Origin: UBA2336 sp964597075
GTDB taxonomy: Bacteria > Bacteroidota > Bacteroidia > Cytophagales > Cyclobacteriaceae
Assembly: GCA_964597075.1 (NCBI GenBank)
Contig: CAZQXC010000002.1
Location: 1-64,000 of the forward strand
Reading direction: 5' to 3'
DNA: 64,000 nucleotides
Below, piece after piece: positions 33,552-44,200 of the stretch; the first letter of the stretch is position 1, and each line of letters opens with the position of its first letter. A program made the translations under genes and the position numbers. Below the pieces are notes generated by a model. The model was given only the letters and a program-made list of their open reading frames with translations, had not been told where the DNA came from and made no database searches.

Positions 33552-35138
33552 ATGAATAAAACAACACGGGTCTCAGGGATCCTGATTTTTCTGCTGCTTA
33601 TTTGCTCGTATACAGCAACAAGTCAATCGTTTGACCTCATCGTTCGAAATGGAAAAATAATTGATGGTACCGGAAACTCGTGGTTTTATGCCGACCTGGG
33701 GGTGAAAGATGGAAAGATTGCAACCATCGGCAACCTGAAGGAAGCAACGGCCAATACAATTCTTGATGCAAAGGGATTAATCGTTTCTCCCGGATTTATT
33801 GATGTGCACACACATATCGAAGGCAATGAAATCCGAATTCCTACGGCCGGAAATTTTATCCTGGATGGCGTTACTTCGGTTATTACGGGTAACTGCGGTT
33901 CTTCTTCTTTGGATATTGCCGAGTATTTTAGAAAAATAGATAGTGTTAAAACATCTATTAACATCGCCACACTCATCGGACACAATACGGTGCGCAGGGC
34001 TGTATTGGGTGAATACCAACGCGAACCAACGGGTGAGGAACAAAAAGCCATGGAGGTATTGGTGGAGAAGGCAATGCAACACGGAGCCGTTGGACTTTCA
34101 ACGGGTTTAATCTATGTGCCCGGCACATATGCTAAAACCGAAGAAGTAGTGGGTCTAGCCAAAGCAGCTTCGCGTTTTGGAGGTGTTTATGCCTCGCATA
34201 TTCGTAATGAAGGAGATGAGGTTGCAGAGGCCATTGAGGAGGCTATCTCCATCGGAGAAGTAGCCGGTATGCCTGTTGAGATATCGCATTTTAAAGTAAC
34301 CTATAGGCCAAATTGGGGAAGGTCTGTACATACCCTTGAGCAAGTAGAACGCGCACGGTTACGTGGCGTGGATGTTACCATTGATCAGTATCCCTATGTG
34401 GCGAGCAGTACAACGTTAAGTACTACGGTGCCGAGTTGGGTATTTTCCGGTGGAAGAGATTCTGTTTTGTGGCGATTGAAGGACAAAACCATCCGCACCA
34501 AAATTAAAAAGGAAATGGTGGCAACACTCAAAAGCAAGAAGCTTAAGAACTACAATTATGCGCTTATTGCCCGCTATGCACCCGACAGCAGTTACAACGG
34601 CAAAACTATTACCGATGTGAATAAGCTGAAAGGCAGAAAGACAAAGCCGATGGAGGAGGCGGAGACTATTCTGAACCTGGTTGCTTCAACCGATCGTGTG
34701 CAGATGGTGTACTTCAGCATGGATGAAGCTGACCTTCGCAGGATTTTACAATACCCCTTCAACATGTTTGCTTCCGATGCCGGGATAAACCGGTATGGAA
34801 CCAACATGCCGCATCCGCGTGCCTATGGAACTAATGCCCGTGTGCTCGGTCAATATGTACGTGAACTTAAACTCATCCGCTTAGAAGACGCCATTCGCAG
34901 AATGACTTCATTGCCCGCTACGAAGTTTAGCCTTCGTGATCGTGGTTTGTTGCGTGAAGGCATGGCTGCCGATATTGTGATATTCGATGAAAAGAAAGTG
35001 GGCGATAGGGCTACCTATGAAAAACCGCACGCCTACTCAGAAGGATTTGAATACATTATCGTAAACGGAAAGATTACCGCGGAACGAGGAAAACATACCG
35101 GTGTGCGCAATGGTGTGGTGTTAAAGCCGATCCGTTAA
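33552..35138 (+). CDS. N-acyl-D-amino-acid deacylase-like amidohydrolase, exported
   Basis: 528 residues. Signal-like N-terminus (ILIFLLLICSYTATSQS). The amidohydrolase-3 fold begins FDLIVRNGKIIDGTG, with the metal motif GFIDVHTHIE, then GNCGSSS, KVTYRPNWGRS and a C-terminal RDRGLLREGMAADIVIFD. The length and motifs match the D-aminoacylase/dihydroorotase-like group. It probably hydrolyses N-acyl-D-amino acids or related amides in the periplasm. Same operon as the M28 gene. Confidence 0.88.
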   Translation: MNKTTRVSGILIFLLLICSYTATSQSFDLIVRNGKIIDGTGNSWFYADLGVKDGKIATIGNLKEATANTILDAKGLIVSPGFIDVHTHIEGNEIRIPTAGNFILDGVTSVITGNCGSSSLDIAEYFRKIDSVKTSINIATLIGHNTVRRAVLGEYQREPTGEEQKAMEVLVEKAMQHGAVGLSTGLIYVPGTYAKTEEVVGLAKAASRFGGVYASHIRNEGDEVAEAIEEAISIGEVAGMPVEISHFKVTYRPNWGRSVHTLEQVERARLRGVDVTIDQYPYVASSTTLSTTVPSWVFSGGRDSVLWRLKDKTIRTKIKKEMVATLKSKKLKNYNYALIARYAPDSSYNGKTITDVNKLKGRKTKPMEEAETILNLVASTDRVQMVYFSMDEADLRRILQYPFNMFASDAGINRYGTNMPHPRAYGTNARVLGQYVRELKLIRLEDAIRRMTSLPATKFSLRDRGLLREGMAADIVIFDEKKVGDRATYEKPHAYSEGFEYIIVNGKITAERGKHTGVRNGVVLKPIR

Positions 35139-35197
35139 AAAAATTAGCTGAAACTTTTCTGCCTCCACTTGCGTCTAACCCCCAAACCAAAAATACT

Positions 35198-36841
35198 ATG
35201 ATCCGAAAAACCTTGCTCCTCATCCTGTTTATTGGTTCCATCAGTGCCATTGCGCAGAATACTGTTGAAAATCTTGAAAAAATTTTAAACGAACGCTTTT
35301 CCGTCACCGAACCTGGGGCTGCTGTATTGGTTGTGCAAAACGATAAGGTATTGTTACGCAAGGGATATGGCATAGCCGAGATAAACCGAAAGGTTCCAGT
35401 AACACCCGATATGGTTTTTCGGATTGGATCCATCACCAAACAATTTACCTCAACGGCCATTTTAAAACTGGTTGAGCAGGGAAAACTTTCACTGCAAGAC
35501 TATGTGAACAAATACCTTCCGGATTTCAAGACACAGCACCCAATAACCATTGAGCAGTTGCTGAACCACACATCTGGTATTAAGAGTTATACCAGCGTAC
35601 CGGAGCGCATGACCACTGAAGCAAAGAAAACCAAAGTGACTGTGGCCGAGATGATGGGTTATATTCAAAGCTATCCCATTGATTTCAAACCCGGTGAGCA
35701 ATGGTTTTACAACAATTCAGCTTACTTTCTATTGGGTGCAGTAATTGAAAAAATTACTGGCAAGACCTATAACGATTACATTACCCAGACTTTTTTCAAG
35801 CCATTAAAAATGACAGCCTCCTATCCGGATGATAGCAAGCCGATTGCTAAGCAAGCAGCAGGTTATAGTAAAGGTGCTGACAATGTCTTTACCATGGCCG
35901 ATTATGTTCATCCGTCTATTCCCTATTCAGCAGGTTCACTTTTTTCAACGGTTGATGATTTATGGAAGTGGAACCAGGCGGTGTTCAGCTACAAGTTGGT
36001 GAAGAAAGAGCTGCTTGAAAAGGCATGGGAGCCTACCAAAACAATTTCAGGGGATGTGGAAAGTTATGGGTACGGCTGGCAGTTGGGAAAAGTTGGAGGC
36101 CGTAAGGCCATTGGACATGGTGGAGGTATTGATGGATTTTTATCGTTTGAAGTATACATTCCTGATTTGAAAATTTATGTGTGCTTATTAGTGAATAACA
36201 GCGGTGTTAACCCGGAGGACATTGCCTATACCTTGGCTGAAGAGGTTGCTGGTGTTCGCGGTAGCAAGCCTGAACCGATAGCGCTGCGGGCTGAGCAGGG
36301 AGATGCCTATGTTGGCGTTTACAAAATCAATGATCAGGAAGAACGGATAATTACTCGAAAAGGGGATGAATACTTTTCGCAGCGCAGCGGGGGAACAAAG
36401 TTTGAGATTTACCCTTATGCTGTAGATAAGTTTGCTTTTAAAGAAACGAATACGCGAATTGATTTTAAAAGAGATAACAGTGTTGTAACAGAAATGGAAA
36501 TGCTTGATCGTTCTTACGTAACGCAAAAAGCAACAAAAACCAATAAGCCCATTCCGGCTGAACGCGAAGCCTTTGAGTTAAATCCAACAGACTTCGATGT
36601 ATATGTTGGCGAATATGAACTGGCGCCTGGATTTATAATCAACGTGTGGCGTGAAGAAAATAATTATAAAGCGCAGGCTACCGGGCAGCCTGCATTTGAG
36701 ATTTTTCCTGAGAGTGTTTCAAAATTCTTTTTGAAGGTTGTGGATGCGCAGATTGAATTCAATCGGGATGATAAAGGTGAAGTAACAAACATGGTGTTAT
36801 ACCAGGGTGGAAGGGCCATGCCGGGCAAGAAGGTGAAGTAA
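35198..36841 (+). CDS. Class C beta-lactamase-fold serine hydrolase with C-terminal DUF3471-like domains
   Basis: 547 residues. Signal peptide ending ISAIAQ. Beta-lactamase/DD-peptidase fold: SxxK as SITK (in FRIGSITKQFTS), YxN as YNN (WFYNNSAYFLLG) and a third box as HGGG (GHGGGIDGF). Residues about 360-547 hold two related beta-rich modules (PEPIALRAEQGDAYVGVYKI; NPTDFDVYVGEYELAPGF), DUF3471-like. Likely an exported esterase or peptidase; relation to D-amino acid peptides is suggested only by the neighbour gene. Confidence 0.88.
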   Translation: MIRKTLLLILFIGSISAIAQNTVENLEKILNERFSVTEPGAAVLVVQNDKVLLRKGYGIAEINRKVPVTPDMVFRIGSITKQFTSTAILKLVEQGKLSLQDYVNKYLPDFKTQHPITIEQLLNHTSGIKSYTSVPERMTTEAKKTKVTVAEMMGYIQSYPIDFKPGEQWFYNNSAYFLLGAVIEKITGKTYNDYITQTFFKPLKMTASYPDDSKPIAKQAAGYSKGADNVFTMADYVHPSIPYSAGSLFSTVDDLWKWNQAVFSYKLVKKELLEKAWEPTKTISGDVESYGYGWQLGKVGGRKAIGHGGGIDGFLSFEVYIPDLKIYVCLLVNNSGVNPEDIAYTLAEEVAGVRGSKPEPIALRAEQGDAYVGVYKINDQEERIITRKGDEYFSQRSGGTKFEIYPYAVDKFAFKETNTRIDFKRDNSVVTEMEMLDRSYVTQKATKTNKPIPAEREAFELNPTDFDVYVGEYELAPGFIINVWREENNYKAQATGQPAFEIFPESVSKFFLKVVDAQIEFNRDDKGEVTNMVLYQGGRAMPGKKVK

Positions 36842-36851
36842 TCTGCTAAGT

Positions 36852-36884
36852 AGTCGTGCTACCACTTCGAGTGGTAGCACGACT
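36852..36884. terminator. Perfect 15-bp hairpin between convergent genes
   Basis: agtcgtgctaccact, a 3-base tcg loop and agtggtagcacgact form a very stable palindrome between the serine hydrolase and lipA stops. There is no T-run on either side, so it may end transcription by another route or be a repeat element. Confidence 0.6.
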
Positions 36885-36896
36885 TAGACTTAAATT

Positions 36897-37784
36897 TCAG
36901 TCCATTGGCACATTCACATGCCGCTCGGCATGATAAGAAGAACGTACTAAGGGACCGGATTCTACATATTTAAGTCCGCGCTTCAAACCCTCTTCGCGGT
37001 ACATATCAAAAATCTCCGGATGAATGTATTCCGCAACTTCAAGATGCATTTTAGTAGGCTGTAAATATTGACCCAATGTAAGGATCATCAAACCATTTTC
37101 AGCCAGGTCATCCATGGCCTTAAAAACCTCCTCTTTGGTTTCCCCAAGGCCCAGCATAATGCCTGATTTTGATCGCATGCCTGCTTCGCGAATACGGTTC
37201 AGTTGTTCAAGGCTACGCTCATATTTTGCCTGTGGGCGAACGATGCGATAAAGTCTTCCAACGGTTTCCATATTATGGCTTACCACTTCCTGTCTGCCTT
37301 CAATCATGCGGTACAAGGCATCCCAGTTTCCTTTGGTATCGGGAATTAAAGTTTCAATGGTTGTTTCCGGACTTACTGCCTTGGTTTGAACAACCGTTTG
37401 ATACCAGATTTCAGCCCCACGGTCTTTTAATTCATCGCGGTTTACAGAAGTAATCACTGCATGTTTCACACCCATCAGTTTGATAGCTTCGGCCACACGC
37501 CTCGGCTCGTCTGTGTCGTATTCTGGTGGTCTGCCTGTCGCTACGGCACAGAACGTACAACTGCGCGTACACACATTTCCAAGAATCATGAACGTGGCCG
37601 TACCTGCACCCCAGCATTCGCCCATGTTGGGGCAGTTGCCGCTTTCGCAGATGGTGTGCAGTTTATGTTCATCGACCAACCTGCGCACCTTGGCATACTC
37701 CGAACCCACAGGCAGTTTTACGCGCAGCCAGTTGGGCTTTCGTGCCTTGGTTTGTTCCGGGGATATGGTAGGTAATTCGATCAT
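36897..37784 (-). CDS. lipA: Lipoyl synthase
   Basis: 295 residues. Auxiliary [4Fe-4S] site CESGNCPNMGEC (Cys46, 51, 57) and radical-SAM motif CTRSCTFC (Cys72, 76, 79). It inserts two sulfurs into octanoyl groups on GcvH and other lipoyl domains. It lies downstream of gcvH with a 66-base gap that holds a long inverted repeat; its product acts on GcvH. Confidence 0.98.
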   Translation of the reverse strand: MIELPTISPEQTKARKPNWLRVKLPVGSEYAKVRRLVDEHKLHTICESGNCPNMGECWGAGTATFMILGNVCTRSCTFCAVATGRPPEYDTDEPRRVAEAIKLMGVKHAVITSVNRDELKDRGAEIWYQTVVQTKAVSPETTIETLIPDTKGNWDALYRMIEGRQEVVSHNMETVGRLYRIVRPQAKYERSLEQLNRIREAGMRSKSGIMLGLGETKEEVFKAMDDLAENGLMILTLGQYLQPTKMHLEVAEYIHPEIFDMYREEGLKRGLKYVESGPLVRSSYHAERHVNVPMD

Positions 37785-37793
37785 GACATTATC

Positions 37794-37848
37794 GTTGTTT
37801 GTTTTTCGTTGTGCTCCTACGATTAACTAACAACGAAGAACCAACAAC
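37794..37848. repeat. 19-bp inverted repeat in the gcvH-lipA gap
   Basis: Arms 37794-37812 (gttgtttgtttttcgttgt) and 37830-37848 match at 17 of 19 positions around a 17-base spacer. It ends 2 bases before the gcvH stop codon and begins 10 bases before the lipA ATG. As RNA it would fold just ahead of the lipA start. Confidence 0.75.
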
Positions 37849-37850
37849 TG

Positions 37851-38231
37851 TTATTTACCGATAAGTTCCTTGTATTGATCGGCTGTTAACAGGCCATCTA
37901 CTTCAGCAGTATTCTTCACTTCCACTTTCACCATCCAACCTTCACCGTACGGATCGGCATTTACTTTTTCAGGGCTGCCATCCAATGCGGCATTTACTTC
38001 CAGTACCTTTCCACTTACGGGCATGTACAGATCGGAAACGGTTTTTACGGCTTCTACGGTTCCAAAAACATCGTGTTGATTAACGTCTTGCCCAACGGTA
38101 TTAATGTCGATGTAAACAATATCGCCTAATTCGCCCTGCGCGAAGTCGGTAATACCAATGATAGCGGTGTTTCCACTAAGTTTTACCCACTCGTGGTCTT
38201 TGGTGTACTTTAAATCGGAAGGAATATTCAT
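37851..38231 (-). CDS. gcvH: Glycine cleavage system H protein
   Basis: 126 residues from ATG 38231 (MNIPSDLKYTKDHEWVKL). The lipoyl-carrying Lys is in GTVEAVKTVSDLYMPVSG (Lys63). It shuttles the aminomethyl group from GcvP to GcvT. The ATG at 38255 would add eight residues not found in the family. It follows sprA on the same strand with a 67-base gap. Confidence 0.97.
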   Translation of the reverse strand: MNIPSDLKYTKDHEWVKLSGNTAIIGITDFAQGELGDIVYIDINTVGQDVNQHDVFGTVEAVKTVSDLYMPVSGKVLEVNAALDGSPEKVNADPYGEGWMVKVEVKNTAEVDGLLTADQYKELIGK

Positions 38232-38298
38232 ATAAGTTGTGATTTTAGGCCTCAAATTTAGCAGAATTGTTTATTGGCGATGACCAATTACGAATTAA

Positions 38299-41200
38299 TT
38301 ATTGGGCTAAACTAAAACGAACCTGGAAACCAAACCGGGTAGTGGCCCTGCGGAATGAGTTTGAAACCTGCGGATCGTTTATGGTGCGCTCGAAGTAAGC
38401 CTGAACATTCAGTTTTTGATTTACCACATAGCTGATGTTGGGCCTCAGTTGAAAATTTATATTTCCGTTTGTGAGTACATTCAGTTCTTCAATTTTTCGC
38501 TGTATGGTAGATTGATCACTCACCGTAAGGTTCATTCGGAATGTAACGTCATTCTTAAGCACAATGGTACGCCCGCTCGACTTGATGGGTAGTTTCATAT
38601 TATTTTTGGTATATCCAAGTTCCATGGAAATATCCTTGCTGCTCACTTCGGTAATCTGTGCATTGGAAACATTCAGGGCCAGTTCGCGCTTGGTTTTGTA
38701 CTCCGCCCGTGCGGTTAACCGTTTTTTAGTACGCAGGTTTACGCCAATAAGCGGCTGGAACTGTTCTGTAATTAACACCTGGCTGATAACGTAAATGGGT
38801 ACTGGCCTCCCCGCTTCATTTGTGAGGTTTGAATAAATACCATTGTTGTATTTTTCAATCGGAACATTAATACCCACATCATTTATATTTTCATATTGAA
38901 GTGAGTTGGAATAATTCAACACAGCGTAGGTAGATGAATAGGCATGACTAATGGTAATGGATTGAAAAAGGTCTTTAAATAGTTGTATTTTATTCAACCC
39001 GTTATAGTCTACACGCCATCCGGGTAAAGGCGTTTGGGGGAATGGACTGAGGCTTACTCTGTCAACGTCTTTTCCGGTATAGGCAGAAATAAATGCTGGG
39101 ATAACTACATCCTGGCTGATGGAATCATATTCAAAAGTTGGATTTACCTGACTGAATCGTTGTTGTACGGTTAGTAAATTTTCTTCAAACTGCTTGAAGA
39201 TTGTCGATTCAAGGTTGTTATTATCCGGCTTAAATGCAGTTTTAATGGAGATGGTGGAAAGTTTATAACTCCCATACCGACTTGGATTTAGCGAGATGTA
39301 ACCATTCTGCACATCATCAAAGCGAAATATTTCCTGGTAGCCATCGGTGATATCTTTCTTTATATCCAACTGAATTTTAAGATCGGCTGAAGGTTCCACA
39401 TTAGCGCGACCGCTCATGGAACGGGTTGAGGTTTGTGTAAAGGGTTGAGTTAATGAAGTGGTTCTTACCAACCAATTATTTTCGGCCGCCTTAAATCGTA
39501 TGTTTGGATTCTGACTACCCAATACAAAATCCCATCCAGGTGCATTAAAGCCTTTGTCCATACCAAACAGGTATGAAGTGGGCTCAAAACCGGGCAACAA
39601 GGTACCTTCCGTAACTGTATACGTTCCGTTTATCGAGCGCACGGACATCAGCAACCTAAGAAACCCTTTAACGATGGGTGGAGTAGTTTGTGTTTTAACC
39701 GTGTCAGGTTTTTGATTGGGCTGTGGTCGTGTGGTCGTTGGTCGTGGCGGATTATTAATGTTTTTAAGGAAGCCTATTTTGTTATAGAGCTTCACCATAT
39801 CAAGTCTGCCCGACAGGGTTTGGTCACGGTTATTCTGAATGATGTTTCTGAAATCCAAGCTATCCGGAAGGTCGCGAACTTCTCCCGGAAGATCGGGTCG
39901 GTTTACTGGCCCGGCTTTCCAGTTGTAGTTAACCTGATATCGATACTCCGCACCAATCCAGTCGGTGATTGGGAATTTATCCAGTGGAATTACATAATTT
40001 ACTGTAATGCTCTGATCAAAATTTTTCATCCGCCCAAAGCGTTTGAGATTGGTTATCACACTGTCACGCTTTTCGCTTGTATTAATATCACCTTCTGGCT
40101 CGTCAATAATGGCGTTGGCTCGTGCAGCATAATTAAACGACAGGCTTTTTGATAAATTCCATTGTACGTTATAGGTGCGATTAAATGTAAAATATTTCAG
40201 GTAGTTCGATTCAGAATTTGATAATGTATTCCGATAAATAATTTTGGAAAAGGAACGGTCAAGATCACCCCGCACCATAATGCTGGTAGGTAATAGACTG
40301 AAATTAAAATCTTTAATGAATTTCAGATAAGGTGATTTAAATCCTTCTGAATTTTTAAAGGGTTCAATTCCGGTACCTTTTGGCGAGAAGTTGTAGGCTA
40401 CTGAACCACCAATGTCTTTTTTTAGGGCTTCGGCAATGGTAAAGCTTTGTCGCACATTATCACTATACCGGTAACTAAATGCTAAATTTTCAATATCCCA
40501 CAGGTGGGACTTGGCTTGGGGGTCTACTTTGGTTTTTCGTACGTTGGTGAAGTTTAAGCTTCTGCGCACGTCACGGTCGCGGATGAGTTTAACATAATCA
40601 TCTTTTTCCTCCTGGGTATTGAATGAAGCCAGGGCTGCATCAAGTTTCTGATCGGGGTTGGCCGGGTCGTAATTCGGATTAATGGTGGTGCTTTGGTAGC
40701 TCACTAACATGGGTACTTTAATACCATGATTGCCTGGAAGCAGCTTGTCGACATTCACGTTGGCAGTAACATCATACGCAAATGTTTTTTCACGGGTGCG
40801 CTCACTTATTTTAGAGCTTACGCTACCAAAGCCAAAGGTCATATAACGCATGGAGCCGGACACCATGGCAAAGTCAGCAAGCTTGGCATTAAGGGTTGTG
40901 TTTACAGCCCAGCCTGCAGTTCTGTCAAAATCGGTCAGGCGAAGTTCATTTGCCCACAAACAAATGGAATACGACTGACTGTTGGAGGTGCGCGGATTTC
41001 GTACACCAATCATGATGACTCGTACACTACTGAGGTCGGGCCGACCTAAAACCCGTACGCCATGTTTACCAAATTGACGTGGCCCTTGCTGGGGATAAAG
41101 TTCATCCAGCGAAAATCCTTCCCGATCGCGTTGAGCTTTTAAGCCATATAAGTCCTTGAGGGCAAAATCAAACTCATTTTCACTTGGCCAGATATCCTGC

Positions 41201-44200
41201 GGGGCCGAAGCCGTACCGGGTGTAATCTTTAAAGGCAATTCAACCTCATAGAAGTTCTCATCGAAATCTGTACCCAAACGAATAAACACACGCAGGTCAT
41301 CATCCTGTGCGTTGGGGCTGTTGGCATGAACAAGCATTTTAATGCGACCATAATTGAAGAAGTCCATTTCAACATTTTTATAAATGGATCGCGCATCGCC
41401 ATTTTTGAGGTTGTCTATACACACCTGGACAGATTGTTCATTCAACTCCCGGTAAACCGATGACGTGTTATCACGATCGCGCACAAAACCTGGGGGCAAT
41501 ACATACGGAGGCTTACCACTGGCCGGATCAGGGGCTGAGTTTTCTTCAATGTTTACCACCGAAAGAGTGAAGTTATCGAAGTCAGGTTCAGGATCAGGTA
41601 CAAGGCCACCTTCTTCCAGGTTTTCCAAATATCTTCTCCACCGGCTTCCAATTAATCGGAAATTGGCCATCCGCATAATAACGGGTTGCTCGAAATCCGT
41701 TACAATCATGCGGATATACCGAATGGACTTGAAGCCTTCAATGTTGCCTACCCGGTTTTGAAAGTTACGAACCGGTACACGAAAGAGATACCAGGTCGCT
41801 TGGTCTGGGTTATTTTCAGAAGGAGTAATTTTATCAACAATAAATTCTTTTCCAATCTCTAATCCACCGGCTTCCAGGTTGATTTCATATTCATAATACT
41901 CTTCTAATTCATTTAAGGTATTATCGGCATTGAGATCTTCGTTATCCGGCAAAAATCCGTTTGAGCGGGGGATGTCACTGCCGGTATTTATGGGTGTGTT
42001 ATTTTCAAGACCATTGTAGAGCTTATAACGTTCAAGAATTTTAGCGTTTTTAGCATCGAGGTCATTACCAAAGTAAAACTGAAAGTCATCGGCTGAAGGG
42101 TCATTTAGGACAATACTTTTGGCATTTGCATCTTGAATCTGATCTAAAAAATCGTTAGCATATTTCGTCACCTCATTTGAATTTGCAATACCATCCAATC
42201 CCACATCTTGGTTAACCCGTGCCGTGGTTGAGTTATCAAATGCATTGGTGATGTACTGCCGGTCGGCTACGTAACCCCAATTGGTTTCGGTTGTTGTTGT
42301 TAAATCACCATCGGGTGGTAGTCCATTTTCAAATCCATGTCGTCCATCCCGAATTACATCTTCTGAAATACTGCCCAGGTGAAAAATCAGCTTCCCTCCG
42401 GTTGTATTGAAGTCGTTAAAAACTCCGTCAATAATTTTTCCCCGGTCGGATGTGTTAATAAACGGATCTAACATCCAGAACTCAACGTATTCGATGTTAG
42501 CCTTATCAAAATCAACTTCAGTACGGATAGCAGTAGTAAGCCCTGCCCAGTTGCCTGTTGGGTTTGGTAGTTCAACAATTTCCCTCGATCCAATAGAAAG
42601 GTTAGGATTATAATTATAGGGGCCACGTTCATAGGGATAGTAGGCGATATCCAGAACAGGCTCAAAGAAATTTCCCTGTGGTGGGTTACGCTGAGGAAAA
42701 ATTTCAGTTGGCAAAACTGCGCGCACATAGTGATTCTCCAGATCGGTACTGGTTATATTATTCGGTTTAAACTGACCGCCATCCCGATAGAACTGATTAT
42801 CGACTATGTACCACGCCAGTCGTGCTCGCTTATAACCGGCTGATACATCATTTAACGCACCATTACTGGAATCATACTTAGGATCTTTTGGAGTAGCAGC
42901 AAGTCTCCATGCCTGCGGACTCATTAACGAATAAGGTGTAGCGGTGTTTTCGAAATCATCGATGTACCCAGTGCCATCGCCATCAACCACATTGGAGGTG
43001 CCTGGAAGCAACTGGGCAAATTCACCGCTCCAGTTAATGGATGATTTTTCTTTGGTTTGAAGACCCGGTATAGCATCGATAATTTTAGTGAGTAACCTGC
43101 TGTCCTTACGCACATTAAAATCAAAACCATACTGCAGGTTGCGGGCAGGTTCGGTGCCAATGGCATTACGCGTGATCATCGGTCGCTCGTTATAATAGAG
43201 CAAGGTTGAGCCCAGGCTAATGTCATCATTCAATTGGTAATCGAGTCGTGTCCCGATGAGGGAACGGGTTTGAAAGGCAAACGGATCGGCCTGCTCGTAT
43301 TGGATACTGATGTTTTTTCCGGAATTTAAAATGGCATCACTGAGTATGGTTACGCGCCCGAAGGTATAGTCAACCGTATATTCTGTTCCCTCCATGAGCG
43401 GTGTGCCACCGGCATATACGCGTACAGAGCCAGGTGAAACGCCAAATCCCGGAATTAAAATTTCTTTGGACGATCCTGCGGAATAAGTACCCACCAGAAA
43501 GAATTTATTTTTAGTGGCTATCAGTTCAGCATCAGCACGGGTGGTGCGGTAGAGTGTATCAAAAACATACTTTTGAACAAGAAATGTTTCTTGAGGATCA
43601 TTTTTAAACGCTTCCCGCAAAGCCGTGTTGAAGGGCTCCAGAAAAGGGAAAATAATAACACCTGTTTGAGTGTTGATGGTTATGTCCTCAACAAAGTCGA
43701 AATTCCCATCGCGCTGCGGGTCGTTTACGGGATTAAGTTTATCCAACCCAAAAACTTCAATGAGTTGACGATTGCGGACATCCTGGCCTTCCTGTAATTG
43801 AGGATTGTCAATGCCTGTGCGGTCATCGCGGTAGATAATGCGCAATTGAAAATTTTCGCGTGTAAGCTGACTCACGTTAAGGGAATAAATGTTTTTCATC
43901 ATCAGGTCCCAGGTTGGAATGATGTTACGTGCCTGATCGCGAATACTCACTTTTCTAGGGCGCAGCAACTTTAGAAAAACCACTTCATCATCCGGGCGGC
44001 TGGCATAATCTTCGGAGAGTTCACCTACTTTATAGCTGCGACCGTTGTAAGTATATTCGTAGGCAACAGCAATGGCTTCATCGTTTTGTAGCTTGCGGGT
44101 TAAAGTAATGTATCCTAATTGTTTATGAAAAGTATATTCAGTCGGACTTAGAATGCGTGCTCCTGTAATTTTCTCGTAATCAGTTCCGTTATTCCCCTCG

